From Bacillota bacterium (GTDB taxonomy: Bacteria > Bacillota > Clostridia > Christensenellales > SZUA-584): a stretch of DNA of 64,000 nucleotides. The first letter of the stretch is position 1. Each line of letters begins with the position of its first letter. The stretch lies in NCBI GenBank assembly GCA_023410595.1, contig JAEYPO010000009.1, forward strand, positions 124,001 to 188,000, read 5' to 3'. Positions 15,864-23,797 of the stretch are shown here, one piece after another. A model generated the notes under the pieces. The model searched no databases. It saw only the letters and a program-made list of their open reading frames with translations, and was not told the DNA's origin. The translations under genes and the position numbers were made by a program.

Positions 15864-17588
15864 TTAGGGCCGTCCGCTGCCGCCCTTCGTTTTTCCGAGC
15901 GACTCTGAGATCTCACCTACATAATCGGCTACGTTCATTATGGACTTATCCACCGCCGAGCTCGCGCCCGTTATTTCGTTTATCGTGCTGCGCGCAAAAG
16001 CGCTCGTCTCTTCCACTGACCTTACTGATTCCTGCGACTGCGCCGCCAGGCTCCTTATGGCTTCGGCGACTACCGAGAATCCCTTGCCCGAGGCGCCCGC
16101 CCTTGCGGCCTCTATAGACGCGTTGAACGACAGCATCTTTGTCTGCATTGCTATGGAATTCACTGTTTTGGCCATTTCGTTGTACTGCTCTATCGTCTCT
16201 TCGACGTCCTTTATGCTTGAAAGAACGTTTTTGAACAGTTTCTCTATATCCGCCACCTCCGCGGACACTCTGGTTATATTCATAAGGCTGGCAGACCGCT
16301 CGCTTATAAACGCTTCATGCTCGCGCTGCATATCGTGCCTCGCTTTCTCAAGGCAGTTTTCAGCAACGTTTATACCCTTAGCTACCTTTACGGCCATCTC
16401 GCGGCACGTCTTCGAGCCGCACGCATAACAGTTGTGGTTCCTCTGCTCTTCGTTTAACTTGCCGAGCTTAATGTAGGCCTGCTGCACGTCTCTTTCTTCG
16501 CAGGGGATAGGCCTGATATGTTTGCTTGAGTATGTCCTTAAATAGTCCTCCAGAACAAGCTTTCTGTCGAACAGGTCAAAGAGCTTCCTGCCCTGCTCGG
16601 CCGCCTCGTCGCTTTTTATCGACTGCTGCTTTATGTCATCCATTACCTTGTTTATACTGAATATTGAAGCGTCCTGACTGCAGCCCGTGCCCGAGTTGCA
16701 CCCCTCGCGGCAGTTCAGCACGTCAAATATCGCGGGCCTGTTCTCTTCACTCTCGTCCGCGAACACGTCTATATCCCGGTATACGACCTCCTGGCCTTCC
16801 GATTTGTCAACGCGTACCGACTTGCCGAGGTAATACTCTATGTTTTCCTTAAGCCCGCCCGGCATGGAATATATCTTGCCGAGCGAAGCTTCTATGTGGT
16901 CGAACTCGAACATGCTTTCAGGTATGCGAATGTGGTTTTCCCTTATATACTCGGCCAGCCTGTCGTACGTTACGTTATAGGAAACGATCCCCGTATCGTC
17001 GAACTCCTGCGCCTTGGCGACGCAGGGGGAAAGCACTGCTATTTTGTCCTTTACGTCAAGGTGCTTTTTCATAAACACCGCGGTGCAGAGCATGGGGCTG
17101 TGTACAGGAGACAGCGATGACAATATCTGCGGCTTGTATTTTGTGACATAGTTGACTATCGCAGGGCACGGCTGCGTTATGAGGGATTTAGGATTATGCT
17201 TCTCTATATACCGTATATGCGCCCATGTGCAAATATCGGCGCCCAGAGATACGTCCACAATTTTTCTTATACCTTTAGCTTTAAGAAACGCAAGTATGGA
17301 CTCCCAGTTTTCAAAATTCGTACGGAACGACGGGGCTACCATAAGCGATATGCTACCGCCGCCTGCAATGTCCCTGAAGAACTGTTCGGTGTCGTCCTCA
17401 AAACGCCGGGCGTGATGCTGGCATATCTCTATGCAAGCGCCGCATGCTATACATTTTGACTGATCGATCTTTACTTTTATCTTCCCGTCCTGTATGAACG
17501 CTATATTTGATTCTTCGACGGGGCAAACGCGGATACACCTGTTACACCCCTCGCATTTTGAAATGTCGCTCCATATGACTTCTCTCAT
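15864..17588 (-). CDS. Sensory [FeFe]-hydrogenase-like protein fused to a chemoreceptor signalling domain
   Basis: A 574-residue soluble protein. Domains in order: two [4Fe-4S] ferredoxin motifs (C12-C22 and C46-C56), a [FeFe]-hydrogenase large-subunit-like domain (about 75-310), a CxxCx4C iron-sulfur module (C387, C390, C395, C412), and a methyl-accepting-chemotaxis-type signalling coiled coil (about 430-565) with the hairpin tip SIEAARAGASGKGFSVVAEA. The H-cluster cysteines are kept (ITQPCPAIV, LSPCVAKAQ, LNCREGC), but the position of the catalytic proton-transfer cysteine in the first motif is proline, and the third motif reads SGTGC instead of GGGQ. No membrane span is present. ATG 17588 follows GGGAGG. 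A redox or hydrogen sensor signalling to CheA-type partners is inferred. Confidence 0.85.
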   Translation of the reverse strand: MREVIWSDISKCEGCNRCIRVCPVEESNIAFIQDGKIKVKIDQSKCIACGACIEICQHHARRFEDDTEQFFRDIAGGGSISLMVAPSFRTNFENWESILAFLKAKGIRKIVDVSLGADICTWAHIRYIEKHNPKSLITQPCPAIVNYVTKYKPQILSSLSPVHSPMLCTAVFMKKHLDVKDKIAVLSPCVAKAQEFDDTGIVSYNVTYDRLAEYIRENHIRIPESMFEFDHIEASLGKIYSMPGGLKENIEYYLGKSVRVDKSEGQEVVYRDIDVFADESEENRPAIFDVLNCREGCNSGTGCSQDASIFSINKVMDDIKQQSIKSDEAAEQGRKLFDLFDRKLVLEDYLRTYSSKHIRPIPCEERDVQQAYIKLGKLNEEQRNHNCYACGSKTCREMAVKVAKGINVAENCLEKARHDMQREHEAFISERSASLMNITRVSAEVADIEKLFKNVLSSIKDVEETIEQYNEMAKTVNSIAMQTKMLSFNASIEAARAGASGKGFSVVAEAIRSLAAQSQESVRSVEETSAFARSTINEITGASSAVDKSIMNVADYVGEISESLGKTKGGSGRP

Positions 17589-17901
17589 CGTGCCTCCCAA
17601 AAGCTGTACGCCAAGCTGTATAATCTGATTTATTAATCGGCAATAATCTCTTATTAGTGAAGTTATTTTTTATAATTATTTTTTTAGACGATACGTAATT
17701 GCCGCCCGAAAACTTTACCTCTTTAAGGGCCAGCTATAAAAAAAGAAACATTCGCATAAAGTTTCTTTTTACAAGGCGTCTGTTATATGAACGTATACTT
17801 CTTAAATTCCGGTTAAATTAATCTCATAGCAATAGTATACAGCCCGATAGTTTTGCATATAACAAGCACGTCACCGACGGGATTTACTGAGCTGCAAATT
17901 A
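17589..17901. other. 313-base interval between the hydrogenase-like gene and the radical-SAM gene
   Basis: It contains the terminator at 17740-17770, which ends the metG-tatD-radical-SAM transcript, and an A+T-rich stretch that presumably holds the promoter of the hydrogenase-like gene; no convincing -35/-10 pair stands out. No gene is seen. Confidence 0.5.
17740..17770 (-). terminator. Intrinsic terminator after the tatD/radical-SAM unit
   Basis: The arms AAAAAGAAAC (17740-17749) and GTTTCTTTTT (17761-17770) pair perfectly around an 11-base loop; on the minus strand the stem is followed by a run of T. It lies about 130 bases beyond the radical-SAM stop codon. Confidence 0.75.
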
Positions 17902-18492
17902 TTATTCTATATATTCCCTTACGCGAAACTTCGCGCCAATACCCTCCGCTATACTGCGGCTTTTCTCCACCTGCTCCTGGCCTATTAAGTCTACCACGGT
18001 AAATATCGTCTCTATGCCCTGCTTCAGGCAGCCTTTGGCGAAGTCGAGTATATGAGCGTAAACCGCCTCGCCGAATTCGCTGCGGCACAGCTGCTGATAA
18101 CCTTTGGCGTCGGGCGCGTTGAGGCTTATGGAAACGGTATCGACAAGCCCTTTTAGCTCCGGCGTTATGTCGCGCCCGTTGTAAGCGCCGCCCTGTCCGT
18201 TAGTGTCGAGCCGCACAGCGGCTCCGCGGCTTTTTAAGTACTTCGCAACCTCAAGAAGTACACCAAGCCTCATAGTAGGCTCGCCGAACCCGCAGAACAC
18301 CGCCTTCTCTATCACCTGCTCCGCTTCAAGCAAAGAGATAACGTCGTGCGCCTCCGGCTCCTCTTTTATCCACAGGTTATGGCCGCCCACGCCCGGGTGA
18401 GCTATCCTTATGCAGAACGTGCACGCGTTCGTGCACCTGTTAGTAAGGTTTATGTAAACCGAATTACCGTACTTGTATACATATGTATCCAT
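17902..18492 (-). CDS. TatD-associated radical SAM protein
   Basis: A 196-residue radical-SAM protein with the cluster motif TNRCTNACTFCIR (C20, C24, C27) and the glycine-rich FCGFGEPTMR. It starts at ATG 18492, overlapping the tatD stop codon by one base (TAATG). Short radical-SAM proteins directly linked to tatD form a recognised but uncharacterised family in anaerobes (tatD_link_rSAM). The operon metG-tatD-rSAM suggests a role tied to nucleic-acid processing or to modification of TatD or its substrate, but that is inference. Confidence 0.88.
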   Translation of the reverse strand: MDTYVYKYGNSVYINLTNRCTNACTFCIRIAHPGVGGHNLWIKEEPEAHDVISLLEAEQVIEKAVFCGFGEPTMRLGVLLEVAKYLKSRGAAVRLDTNGQGGAYNGRDITPELKGLVDTVSISLNAPDAKGYQQLCRSEFGEAVYAHILDFAKGCLKQGIETIFTVVDLIGQEQVEKSRSIAEGIGAKFRVREYIE

Positions 18493-19256
18493 TAAATATT
18501 GTACAACCTTTTTGCGTTATTGATGTTGGCGTCGCACATCTCTTCCAGCGTTATTCCCTTTATCGCGGCGAGCTTTGCCAGCACGTACTTTACATTGACG
18601 GGATTGTTCCTGGTGCCGCGCACCGGCTCGGGCGAGAGATACGGGCAGTCCGTCTCCGCCATCAGCCTGTCAAGCGGCACGACGCCCGCGGCCTCCACGA
18701 CTTTCCTTGAGCTGTCAAATGTGACGGAGCCGGTAAACGATATGCAAAGCCCCATGCCGAGTATTATCTCCGCCGTCTCCGCGCTGCCCGAAAAGCAGTG
18801 CATTACGCCCCGCAGCCCGGGATGCTGCCGAAGCATGGCGAGCATGTCTTCCGTCGCTTCGCGCATGTGAATAACAACGGGAATATCAAGCTGCTGAGCG
18901 AGATCGAACTGCTGCTCAAGCACTTTGCGCTGCATCTCTTTGGGCGAAAAATCGTAGTGGTAATCAAGGCCAATCTCGCCAATAGCTATTACCTTTTCTT
19001 TTTCGGCAAGCGCCCTTATCTGTATCAGAAAATCGCCGGGAGCTTCCTTTGCCTCGTGCGGGTGCACGCCCGCCGCCGAGTATATATAGTCAGTGCTCTC
19101 GGCAAGCGCCGCGGCCCTCTTGCTGTCCCTTACCGTCGTGCCGCATTCTATTACGCCCACGACCCGAAGCTCGGGCAGCGTGCTTATAAGCGCCTGCCTG
19201 TCTATGTCGAATTTATGGTCTAGCAGATGCGCGTGTGTGTCGAACAGCCTTATCAT
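18492..19256 (-). CDS. tatD: TatD-family metal-dependent deoxyribonuclease
   Basis: A 254-residue amidohydrolase-fold nuclease (TatD/YabD family; 3'-5' exonuclease or DNase activity is known for relatives). Metal-ligand motifs are visible: FDTHAHLLD at the N-terminus, AAGVHPHEA, AIGEIGLDYHYD, VIHMREA, VMHCFSGS and AETDCPYLSPEP. ATG 19256 follows GGTAGGGGTT. It lies 53 bases after metG, the same order as metS-yabD in B. subtilis, and overlaps the radical-SAM gene. Confidence 0.96.
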   Translation of the reverse strand: MIRLFDTHAHLLDHKFDIDRQALISTLPELRVVGVIECGTTVRDSKRAAALAESTDYIYSAAGVHPHEAKEAPGDFLIQIRALAEKEKVIAIGEIGLDYHYDFSPKEMQRKVLEQQFDLAQQLDIPVVIHMREATEDMLAMLRQHPGLRGVMHCFSGSAETAEIILGMGLCISFTGSVTFDSSRKVVEAAGVVPLDRLMAETDCPYLSPEPVRGTRNNPVNVKYVLAKLAAIKGITLEEMCDANINNAKRLYNI

Positions 19257-19309
19257 AACCCCTACCTACTCCCAAAAGCCCCAGGTCTCTTAGAAAAGCC
19301 CGTCGTCTC

Positions 19310-21301
19310 TTACATTACCGGAGCGCCGCTTCTTAGCTCTCCGTCCGTCGTCGCGAGCCTGAGCACCCCGCCCGCCTCAGCCGCGAGCAGCATGCCGCAG
19401 GATTCTATGCCCTTAAGCTTAGTCGGCTTTAAGTTGGCCACTACAATTATAGTCTTCCCGACAAGATCGCCGGGGCTATACCACTGCTTTATGCCCGATA
19501 CTATCTGGCGCGTTTCGCCGCCTATGTCGACTACGATGCGTATGAGCTTGTCCGTGCCCTCTACGGCCTCGGCCTCCTTCACGACGCCCAGCCGCAAATC
19601 TATCTTCCTGAACTCTTCGTACGTTATCTCGTCCGCGGGCTTAATATCGTGCTTATCCGCTTTTTTCTTTTCCGGCTCCGCTTTTGCCGCCTGCTCTTTG
19701 GGCTCGCCCTTCTTCTGCTTCTTAAGCGTGCGGTTGTCGGATATTTCCTCCAGCGCCTCCAGCTCCTTGTTTATGTCGAGCCGCGGGAATATAGGCGCCG
19801 TCTGCCTAACGTGCAGCCCTGCTACGCCCGTGCCAAACTGCTTTATGCTGTCCCACGACGCCAGCGCCGCGTCCTCAATGCCCAGCACGTCCTGTATCTT
19901 TTTAGCCGTGTCGGGAAGGAACGCCGTCAGCGCCACGGATATTATACGCAGCCCTTCCGCTAGATGCGCCATCACGCTCGCCAGCGTCTTCTTATTCTCT
20001 TCGTCGCGCGCCAAAATCCACGGCGTCGTGTTGTCGATATATTTGTTGAGCGCACTCACATAGCTCCAGATGTCCATTAGCGCCTCGGGCAGCCTTAAGG
20101 CGTCCATGTGCTCTTCCACAGTATTATTAAGCGCCGTTCCCTGCCGCTCTATCGCTTCGTCGAATTCGGTGGGCGCGCACTCTTCCGGCACGACGCCTCC
20201 GAAATATTTCACAATCATCATAGCGGTACGCGAAACGAGGTTGCCCAAATCGTTCGCCAGGTCAAAGTTGATCCTATTAAGCAGCGCCTCACTCGAATAA
20301 AGCCCGTCCGAACCGAACGGCACCTCGCGCAGTAAGAAATACCGCACCGCATCGACGCCGTACCTTGCAACGAGCTTTACGGGGTCTACCACGTTACCTT
20401 TAGACTTGCTCATCTTGCCGCCGTCCAGCATCAGCCAGCCGTGTCCGAACACCTGCTTAGGCAGCGGCAGCCCCAGCGCCATCAGCAGTATAGGCCACAC
20501 TATAGTATGGAAGCGTATTATCTCTTTGCCCACCAAATGCACGTCCGCGGGCCAGTACTTTTTGAAGTTCGAGTCGTCGCCCGAGAGATACCCCAACGCC
20601 GATATATAGTTCGACAGCGCGTCTATCCAGACGTACACCACATGCCCAGGGTCAAACGTCACGGGTATGCCCCACTTAAACGACGTGCGCGATACGCACA
20701 AATCCTCCAGCCCCGGCAGCAGGAAGTTGTTAAGCATTTCATTTTTGCGCGCAGGCGGCTGTATAAACTCGTCGTGCGTGTTTATATATTCTATCAGTCT
20801 GTCAGCGTATTTCGACAGCCGGAAGAAGTAGCTTTCTTCCCTCGTCAGCTCCACGTCGCGGCCGCAGTCGGGGCACTTGCCGTCCTTTAATTGCCGCTCC
20901 AGCCAGAACGCCTCGCACGGAGTGCAGTACCAGCCTTCGTATTCGCTCTTGTATATGTCGCCCTGGTCGTAGAGCTTCTTGAATATCTTCTGCACCGTCT
21001 CCGCGTGCCGCGGCTCCGTGGTGCGTATGAAGTCGTCGTTCGTTATGCCCAGCAGTTGCCACAGCTCTTTTATGGTCGCGACTATGCCGTCCACGTACTC
21101 TATCGGCGTTTTGCCCGCCTTCTTTGCGACGCGCTCTATCTTCTGCCCGTGCTCGTCCGTGCCGGTAAGAAACATCACGTCATAGCCCGTCTGCCGCTTG
21201 AAGCGCGCAAGAGCGTCCGCCGCGACGGTAGTATATGAATGCCCTATGTGCAGCTTGTCGCTCGGGTAATATATGGGCGTCGTAATATAATACTTCTTCA
21301 T
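19310..21301 (-). CDS. metG: Methionyl-tRNA synthetase
   Basis: A 663-residue class I aminoacyl-tRNA synthetase. The HIGH-type motif appears as DKLHIGHSYTTVAADALA, the zinc knuckle as CTPCEAF with KCPDCGRD, and the KMSKS loop as GGKMSKSKGNVVDP. A charged Lys/Glu linker (about 530-560) leads to a C-terminal tRNA-binding domain (about 563-663, with DLRLGVVKEAEAVEGTDK), the two-part form typical of Bacillota. ATG 21301 has GAGGAG upstream; the preceding in-frame codons are not supported. First gene of metG-tatD-rSAM. Confidence 0.97.
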   Translation of the reverse strand: MKKYYITTPIYYPSDKLHIGHSYTTVAADALARFKRQTGYDVMFLTGTDEHGQKIERVAKKAGKTPIEYVDGIVATIKELWQLLGITNDDFIRTTEPRHAETVQKIFKKLYDQGDIYKSEYEGWYCTPCEAFWLERQLKDGKCPDCGRDVELTREESYFFRLSKYADRLIEYINTHDEFIQPPARKNEMLNNFLLPGLEDLCVSRTSFKWGIPVTFDPGHVVYVWIDALSNYISALGYLSGDDSNFKKYWPADVHLVGKEIIRFHTIVWPILLMALGLPLPKQVFGHGWLMLDGGKMSKSKGNVVDPVKLVARYGVDAVRYFLLREVPFGSDGLYSSEALLNRINFDLANDLGNLVSRTAMMIVKYFGGVVPEECAPTEFDEAIERQGTALNNTVEEHMDALRLPEALMDIWSYVSALNKYIDNTTPWILARDEENKKTLASVMAHLAEGLRIISVALTAFLPDTAKKIQDVLGIEDAALASWDSIKQFGTGVAGLHVRQTAPIFPRLDINKELEALEEISDNRTLKKQKKGEPKEQAAKAEPEKKKADKHDIKPADEITYEEFRKIDLRLGVVKEAEAVEGTDKLIRIVVDIGGETRQIVSGIKQWYSPGDLVGKTIIVVANLKPTKLKGIESCGMLLAAEAGGVLRLATTDGELRSGAPVM

Positions 21302-21310
21302 CGAATGTCT

Positions 21311-21350
21311 CCTCTGCCCCAAAAAGCCTCAGCTTTTCGGGGACCCCGTT
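21311..21350. repeat. Variant of the GC-rich palindromic repeat
   Basis: CCCC, then AAAAGC, a CTCA loop, GCTTTT, then GGGG followed by ACCCCG. It has the layout of the CTCACGA repeats found elsewhere, with a shorter loop and a different stem, and lies in the metG leader. Confidence 0.55.
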
Positions 21351-21419
21351 GCCTTAAAACTTTTAGTATAAGAATAGATTTGAAGGGGGAGTTTGTCAAG
21401 GGAAAAGGCGGGATTGGAC

Positions 21420-21512
21420 GGGAAAGGCTCGTGCTGCGCACGTTAGAGGGCGCTGCAGCGTTTCGTGCTTTCGCACTTTCGAGGGCGCTGCCCTCGAGCA
21501 CCCGTTTCTTTT
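21420..21512. repeat. Cluster of GC-rich inverted repeats
   Basis: Short nested palindromes such as GAGGGC/GCCCTC around GCT and GTGC/GCAC are packed into about 90 bases between metG and the next gene. The composition contrasts with the A+T-rich gene that follows. It looks like non-coding dispersed repeat DNA. Confidence 0.5.
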
Positions 21513-21554
21513 CTTGATATAATATTTTCTCTGGGATATAATCAATTAATACGC

Positions 21555-22478
21555 TTACCTATTTTCATTAATATCTTTATAAAAATTGTCGACATTCATT
21601 GAACTGACAATGAACTCTTTTTGTATATCATTTACTATTTCTTTATATCCAAAATACACAGAGCATTCAATCCTAAAATAATAGAGAATTCCTCTTATAA
21701 TATTCAAGAGGGAGTTTAATGAAAAATGTGCTGGTAATTCAAGCCCGTATATAGAAGGACCCGACAATAAAACGGCATCCTCGTTATCACGTAACCCTAT
21801 GGAACGATAGTTATGAGTTGGACTAGAATGTATTGCACCGCACCCAAATTTATAATATATTCTATCTATATCTCCACCAACATATTTTTCTATGTCACGG
21901 AAAGAATTACAACCATCAATAAACAGATACCATGAATTATCCTTTTTTAAAAAATCAGCTCCATATTTCAATTCATAACCCAAACATTTTTCAGCTAATT
22001 CGCTTAATTGCTCATCCATATCGAATGGCATATCAAGAATTGCGCAATGTTCTTTATATGCCTTTAAATCTCTATAGTGTTCGACATCAATATAATCATA
22101 GTATCTTTTAAATAATTCAATATTCTCTATATTTTCAACTAAGAATAAAAGATATATCTTTAGCTCATGCAGCGTTCGCGAAAGGGCCATAGCACCATCA
22201 GGATAACCTGCTTTTAGAAGAGCAATAATTTCCTCAATAATAAGGCATGCTTTTGAGAAGAGTGAAGCTAACGCAAATTCAGATGTTTGTTCAACCTTTG
22301 TACTTGGAAATAATTTTATTATGTCGAAATAGCTTTTATCAGCCAAAGCTTGATACAAAGTTATTGGCTTACCCCACATCTTTGAAACAACCTCGTTAAA
22401 ATCATTTTGAAATGTAATTCGGGGCTTTAATATATCGTTAACAGAACAATAGAATTCGTTATATAAATTATTTTTCAT
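21555..22478 (-). CDS. DUF5677-like protein in an A+T-rich gene
   Basis: A 307-residue protein without signal peptide or clear membrane span, resembling the DUF5677 family. Hallmarks seen are YPDGAMALSRTLHELKIYLLF in the N-terminal third and a central-to-late histidine-containing segment GCGAIHSSPTHNYR. The function of the family is not established; such proteins are often found singly in accessory DNA. ATG 22478 follows AGGAATAGAT; an upstream TTG is less likely. Base composition is far richer in A+T than metG or the genes to the right, and repeats flank both sides, pointing to recent acquisition. Confidence 0.7.
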   Translation of the reverse strand: MKNNLYNEFYCSVNDILKPRITFQNDFNEVVSKMWGKPITLYQALADKSYFDIIKLFPSTKVEQTSEFALASLFSKACLIIEEIIALLKAGYPDGAMALSRTLHELKIYLLFLVENIENIELFKRYYDYIDVEHYRDLKAYKEHCAILDMPFDMDEQLSELAEKCLGYELKYGADFLKKDNSWYLFIDGCNSFRDIEKYVGGDIDRIYYKFGCGAIHSSPTHNYRSIGLRDNEDAVLLSGPSIYGLELPAHFSLNSLLNIIRGILYYFRIECSVYFGYKEIVNDIQKEFIVSSMNVDNFYKDINENR

Positions 22479-22896
22479 ATCTATTCCTATTTTCAATGTG
22501 TCTTTTTTGATTTTGCACTACCTTTGATGGGTTTCAAATATATCTTTCTGTTTTCACTACAGAAGATTGCATCATGTATTATTTCGCCAAATCTCACCAT
22601 TTTCCTGCAAAATATTGCCTCCACTTTTAGTGGAAGGACGGAAGAGTGCGAACTGTCATTCTGAACGGGCGCCAGCGAAGTGAAGAATCCCATTTGGGAT
22701 ATCATTACATGGGATCCTTCCCCGGCACTTGATTGTTTGTAGTTTATTTGGGCAAGGCAATCCAGTGCCGGGTCAGGATGACAGCAAAAACGGGGCATTA
22801 CGTGCCTCCACTTTAAGGGGAGGGACGGAAGGGTCATAAGATTCTTCGGTCGCTTCGCTCCCTCTGAATGACACCAGAGGGGTTTGTTCTCTCCCT
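22479..22896. repeat. Repeat-filled interval with composite inverted repeat
   Basis: From 22655 to 22784 a composite element begins with GTCATTCTGA and ends with TCAGGATGACAGC; inside it AGAATCCC and GGGATCC motifs occur, and CCCGGCACT (22721-22729) pairs with AGTGCCGGG (22764-22772). A second motif at 22841-22880 (GATTCTTCGGTCGCTTCG, then TGAATGACAC) recurs near 23530. An open frame spanning this interval on the minus strand is an artefact of the repeats. No transposase is present. Confidence 0.65.
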
Positions 22897-23121
22897 CTAT
22901 TCCGTCTTGCCCGGATATGGCTTCTTTAGGTCTGTAAGGCCAAGAATGTAGTCGATGCTTGTATGGTAGTATTTCGCCATGGCGATCAATATGCTGGTCG
23001 GAATGTCGTTCTCACCCGTCTCGTATTTTGAATACCCGGTCTGCGACATCCCCAATATTCCGGCAAATTCGGTCTGAGATAAGTCTTTGTCTTCGCGGAG
23101 CGCTCTTATCCTTGCGTACAT
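22897..23121 (-). CDS. XRE-family transcriptional regulator
   Basis: A 74-residue helix-turn-helix protein covering just the Cro/C1 domain: IRALREDKDLSQTEFAGILG, then MSQTGYSKYETGENDIP (recognition helix), then LIAMAKYYHTSIDYILG. AGAGGTGATATT precedes ATG 23121. It is divergent from the small gene at 23214; the shared intergenic region contains a palindrome overlapping the promoter of that gene, so autoregulation and repression of the partner are likely. Confidence 0.9.
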   Translation of the reverse strand: MYARIRALREDKDLSQTEFAGILGMSQTGYSKYETGENDIPTSILIAMAKYYHTSIDYILGLTDLKKPYPGKTE

Positions 23122-23152
23122 AATATCACCTCTTAGGTAATTCTAATTTAAT

Positions 23153-23194
23153 CTGTTTCAGAGTATTGATTATTAACCTGAAACAGGTTATAAT
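23153..23194 (+). promoter_or_regulatory. Promoter with embedded operator
   Basis: TTGATT (23166-23171), a 17-base spacer and a perfect TATAAT (23189-23194) form a promoter reading rightward. The spacer holds the palindrome TAACCTG-AAA-CAGGTTA (23174-23190). A further half-site CTGTTTCAG (23153-23161) mirrors CTGAAACAG (23178-23186). This fits a cooperative XRE repressor site between the divergent genes. Confidence 0.75.
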
Positions 23195-23213
23195 TCACAA
23201 AGGGCGATAAAAA

Positions 23214-23408
23214 TTGGAAGACTACAAAGAAATGTACTATATGCTGTTCAACAAGATTACGGATATCATCGGCGAATTGCAGACTATACAGATAAAAGCA
23301 GAAGAGCTTCTTATCTCTTCCGAGTCAAAACAGGACATTCCGCCGGATAATCAAAAGATAAATAATTGTCTTTATCTGCGAAACTGCAATGATCGAAAGA
23401 TGTTATAA
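23214..23408 (+). CDS. Small protein divergent from the XRE regulator
   Basis: A 64-residue protein starting with TTG 23214. Its N-terminal half, KEMYYMLFNKITDIIGELQ, followed by an acidic EELLISSE segment, resembles small proteins of unknown role often encoded opposite XRE regulators in Clostridia. The tail is low-complexity and may be poorly conserved. No ATG is available; the consensus promoter immediately upstream supports expression. No function can be assigned. Confidence 0.55.
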   Translation: MEDYKEMYYMLFNKITDIIGELQTIQIKAEELLISSESKQDIPPDNQKINNCLYLRNCNDRKML

Positions 23409-23797
23409 GGATGAATTTACTGTAAAAATATGTAGGGAACGACCCCTGTGTCGTTCCGCGTCCTAAATTGGTCATTCCGAGCGCAAGTGACCAAAGAGAC
23501 GGGAATCTTTTTCTTCAATTTTATCTTAAGATTCTTCGGTCACTATGCTCCCTCAGAATGACACTAGAAGATTTAGCGTCATAAAAGAGTATGTCATTAC
23601 ATCCACTTCGCAGTGAGCCAGTCGACCGAGGGGACGGGAATCCCACGTCATATAGCCTACAGGGGATCCTTCACTGCGTTCAGGATGACAGCATCCGAGG
23701 ATAGCCTGCATGGGATCCTTCGTCGCTTCCGTTCCTCAGGATGACAGCAAAAAAGGAGGGCCTTTGTGAAGTGACCCCCCGTCTATATCATACCGGC
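23409..23797. repeat. Second repeat cluster (dispersed palindromic fragments)
   Basis: This interval has no gene. It contains GGAACGAC/GTCGTTCC as a hairpin near 23433-23457, several GTCATTCCGAG or AGAATGACAC ends, and repeated GGGATCCTTC...CAGGATGACAGC units (about 23660-23750). The same sequence family occurs at 22655-22880, so the XRE pair sits between two clusters of the same repeat. Confidence 0.65.

Noticed and set aside
15864..17588. Catalytic H2-producing hydrogenase
   Set aside because: The proton-transfer cysteine is replaced, the third H-cluster motif is atypical, and a signalling domain is fused.
18366..18374. Perfect DnaA box TTATCCACA
   Set aside because: A single copy inside the coding sequence of the radical-SAM gene; expected by chance and codon usage.
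22493..22837. 114-codon frame on the minus strand
   Set aside because: It spans the dispersed repeats, has no ribosome site and reads through both halves of inverted repeats; it is not a credible gene.
22897..23408. Prophage or integrative element
   Set aside because: An XRE regulator and one small protein only; no integrase, terminase, capsid or attachment-site duplication seen.
23214..23408. Toxin-antitoxin pair with the XRE gene
   Set aside because: The genes are divergent rather than overlapping, and the small protein shows no toxin motif; left as unknown.
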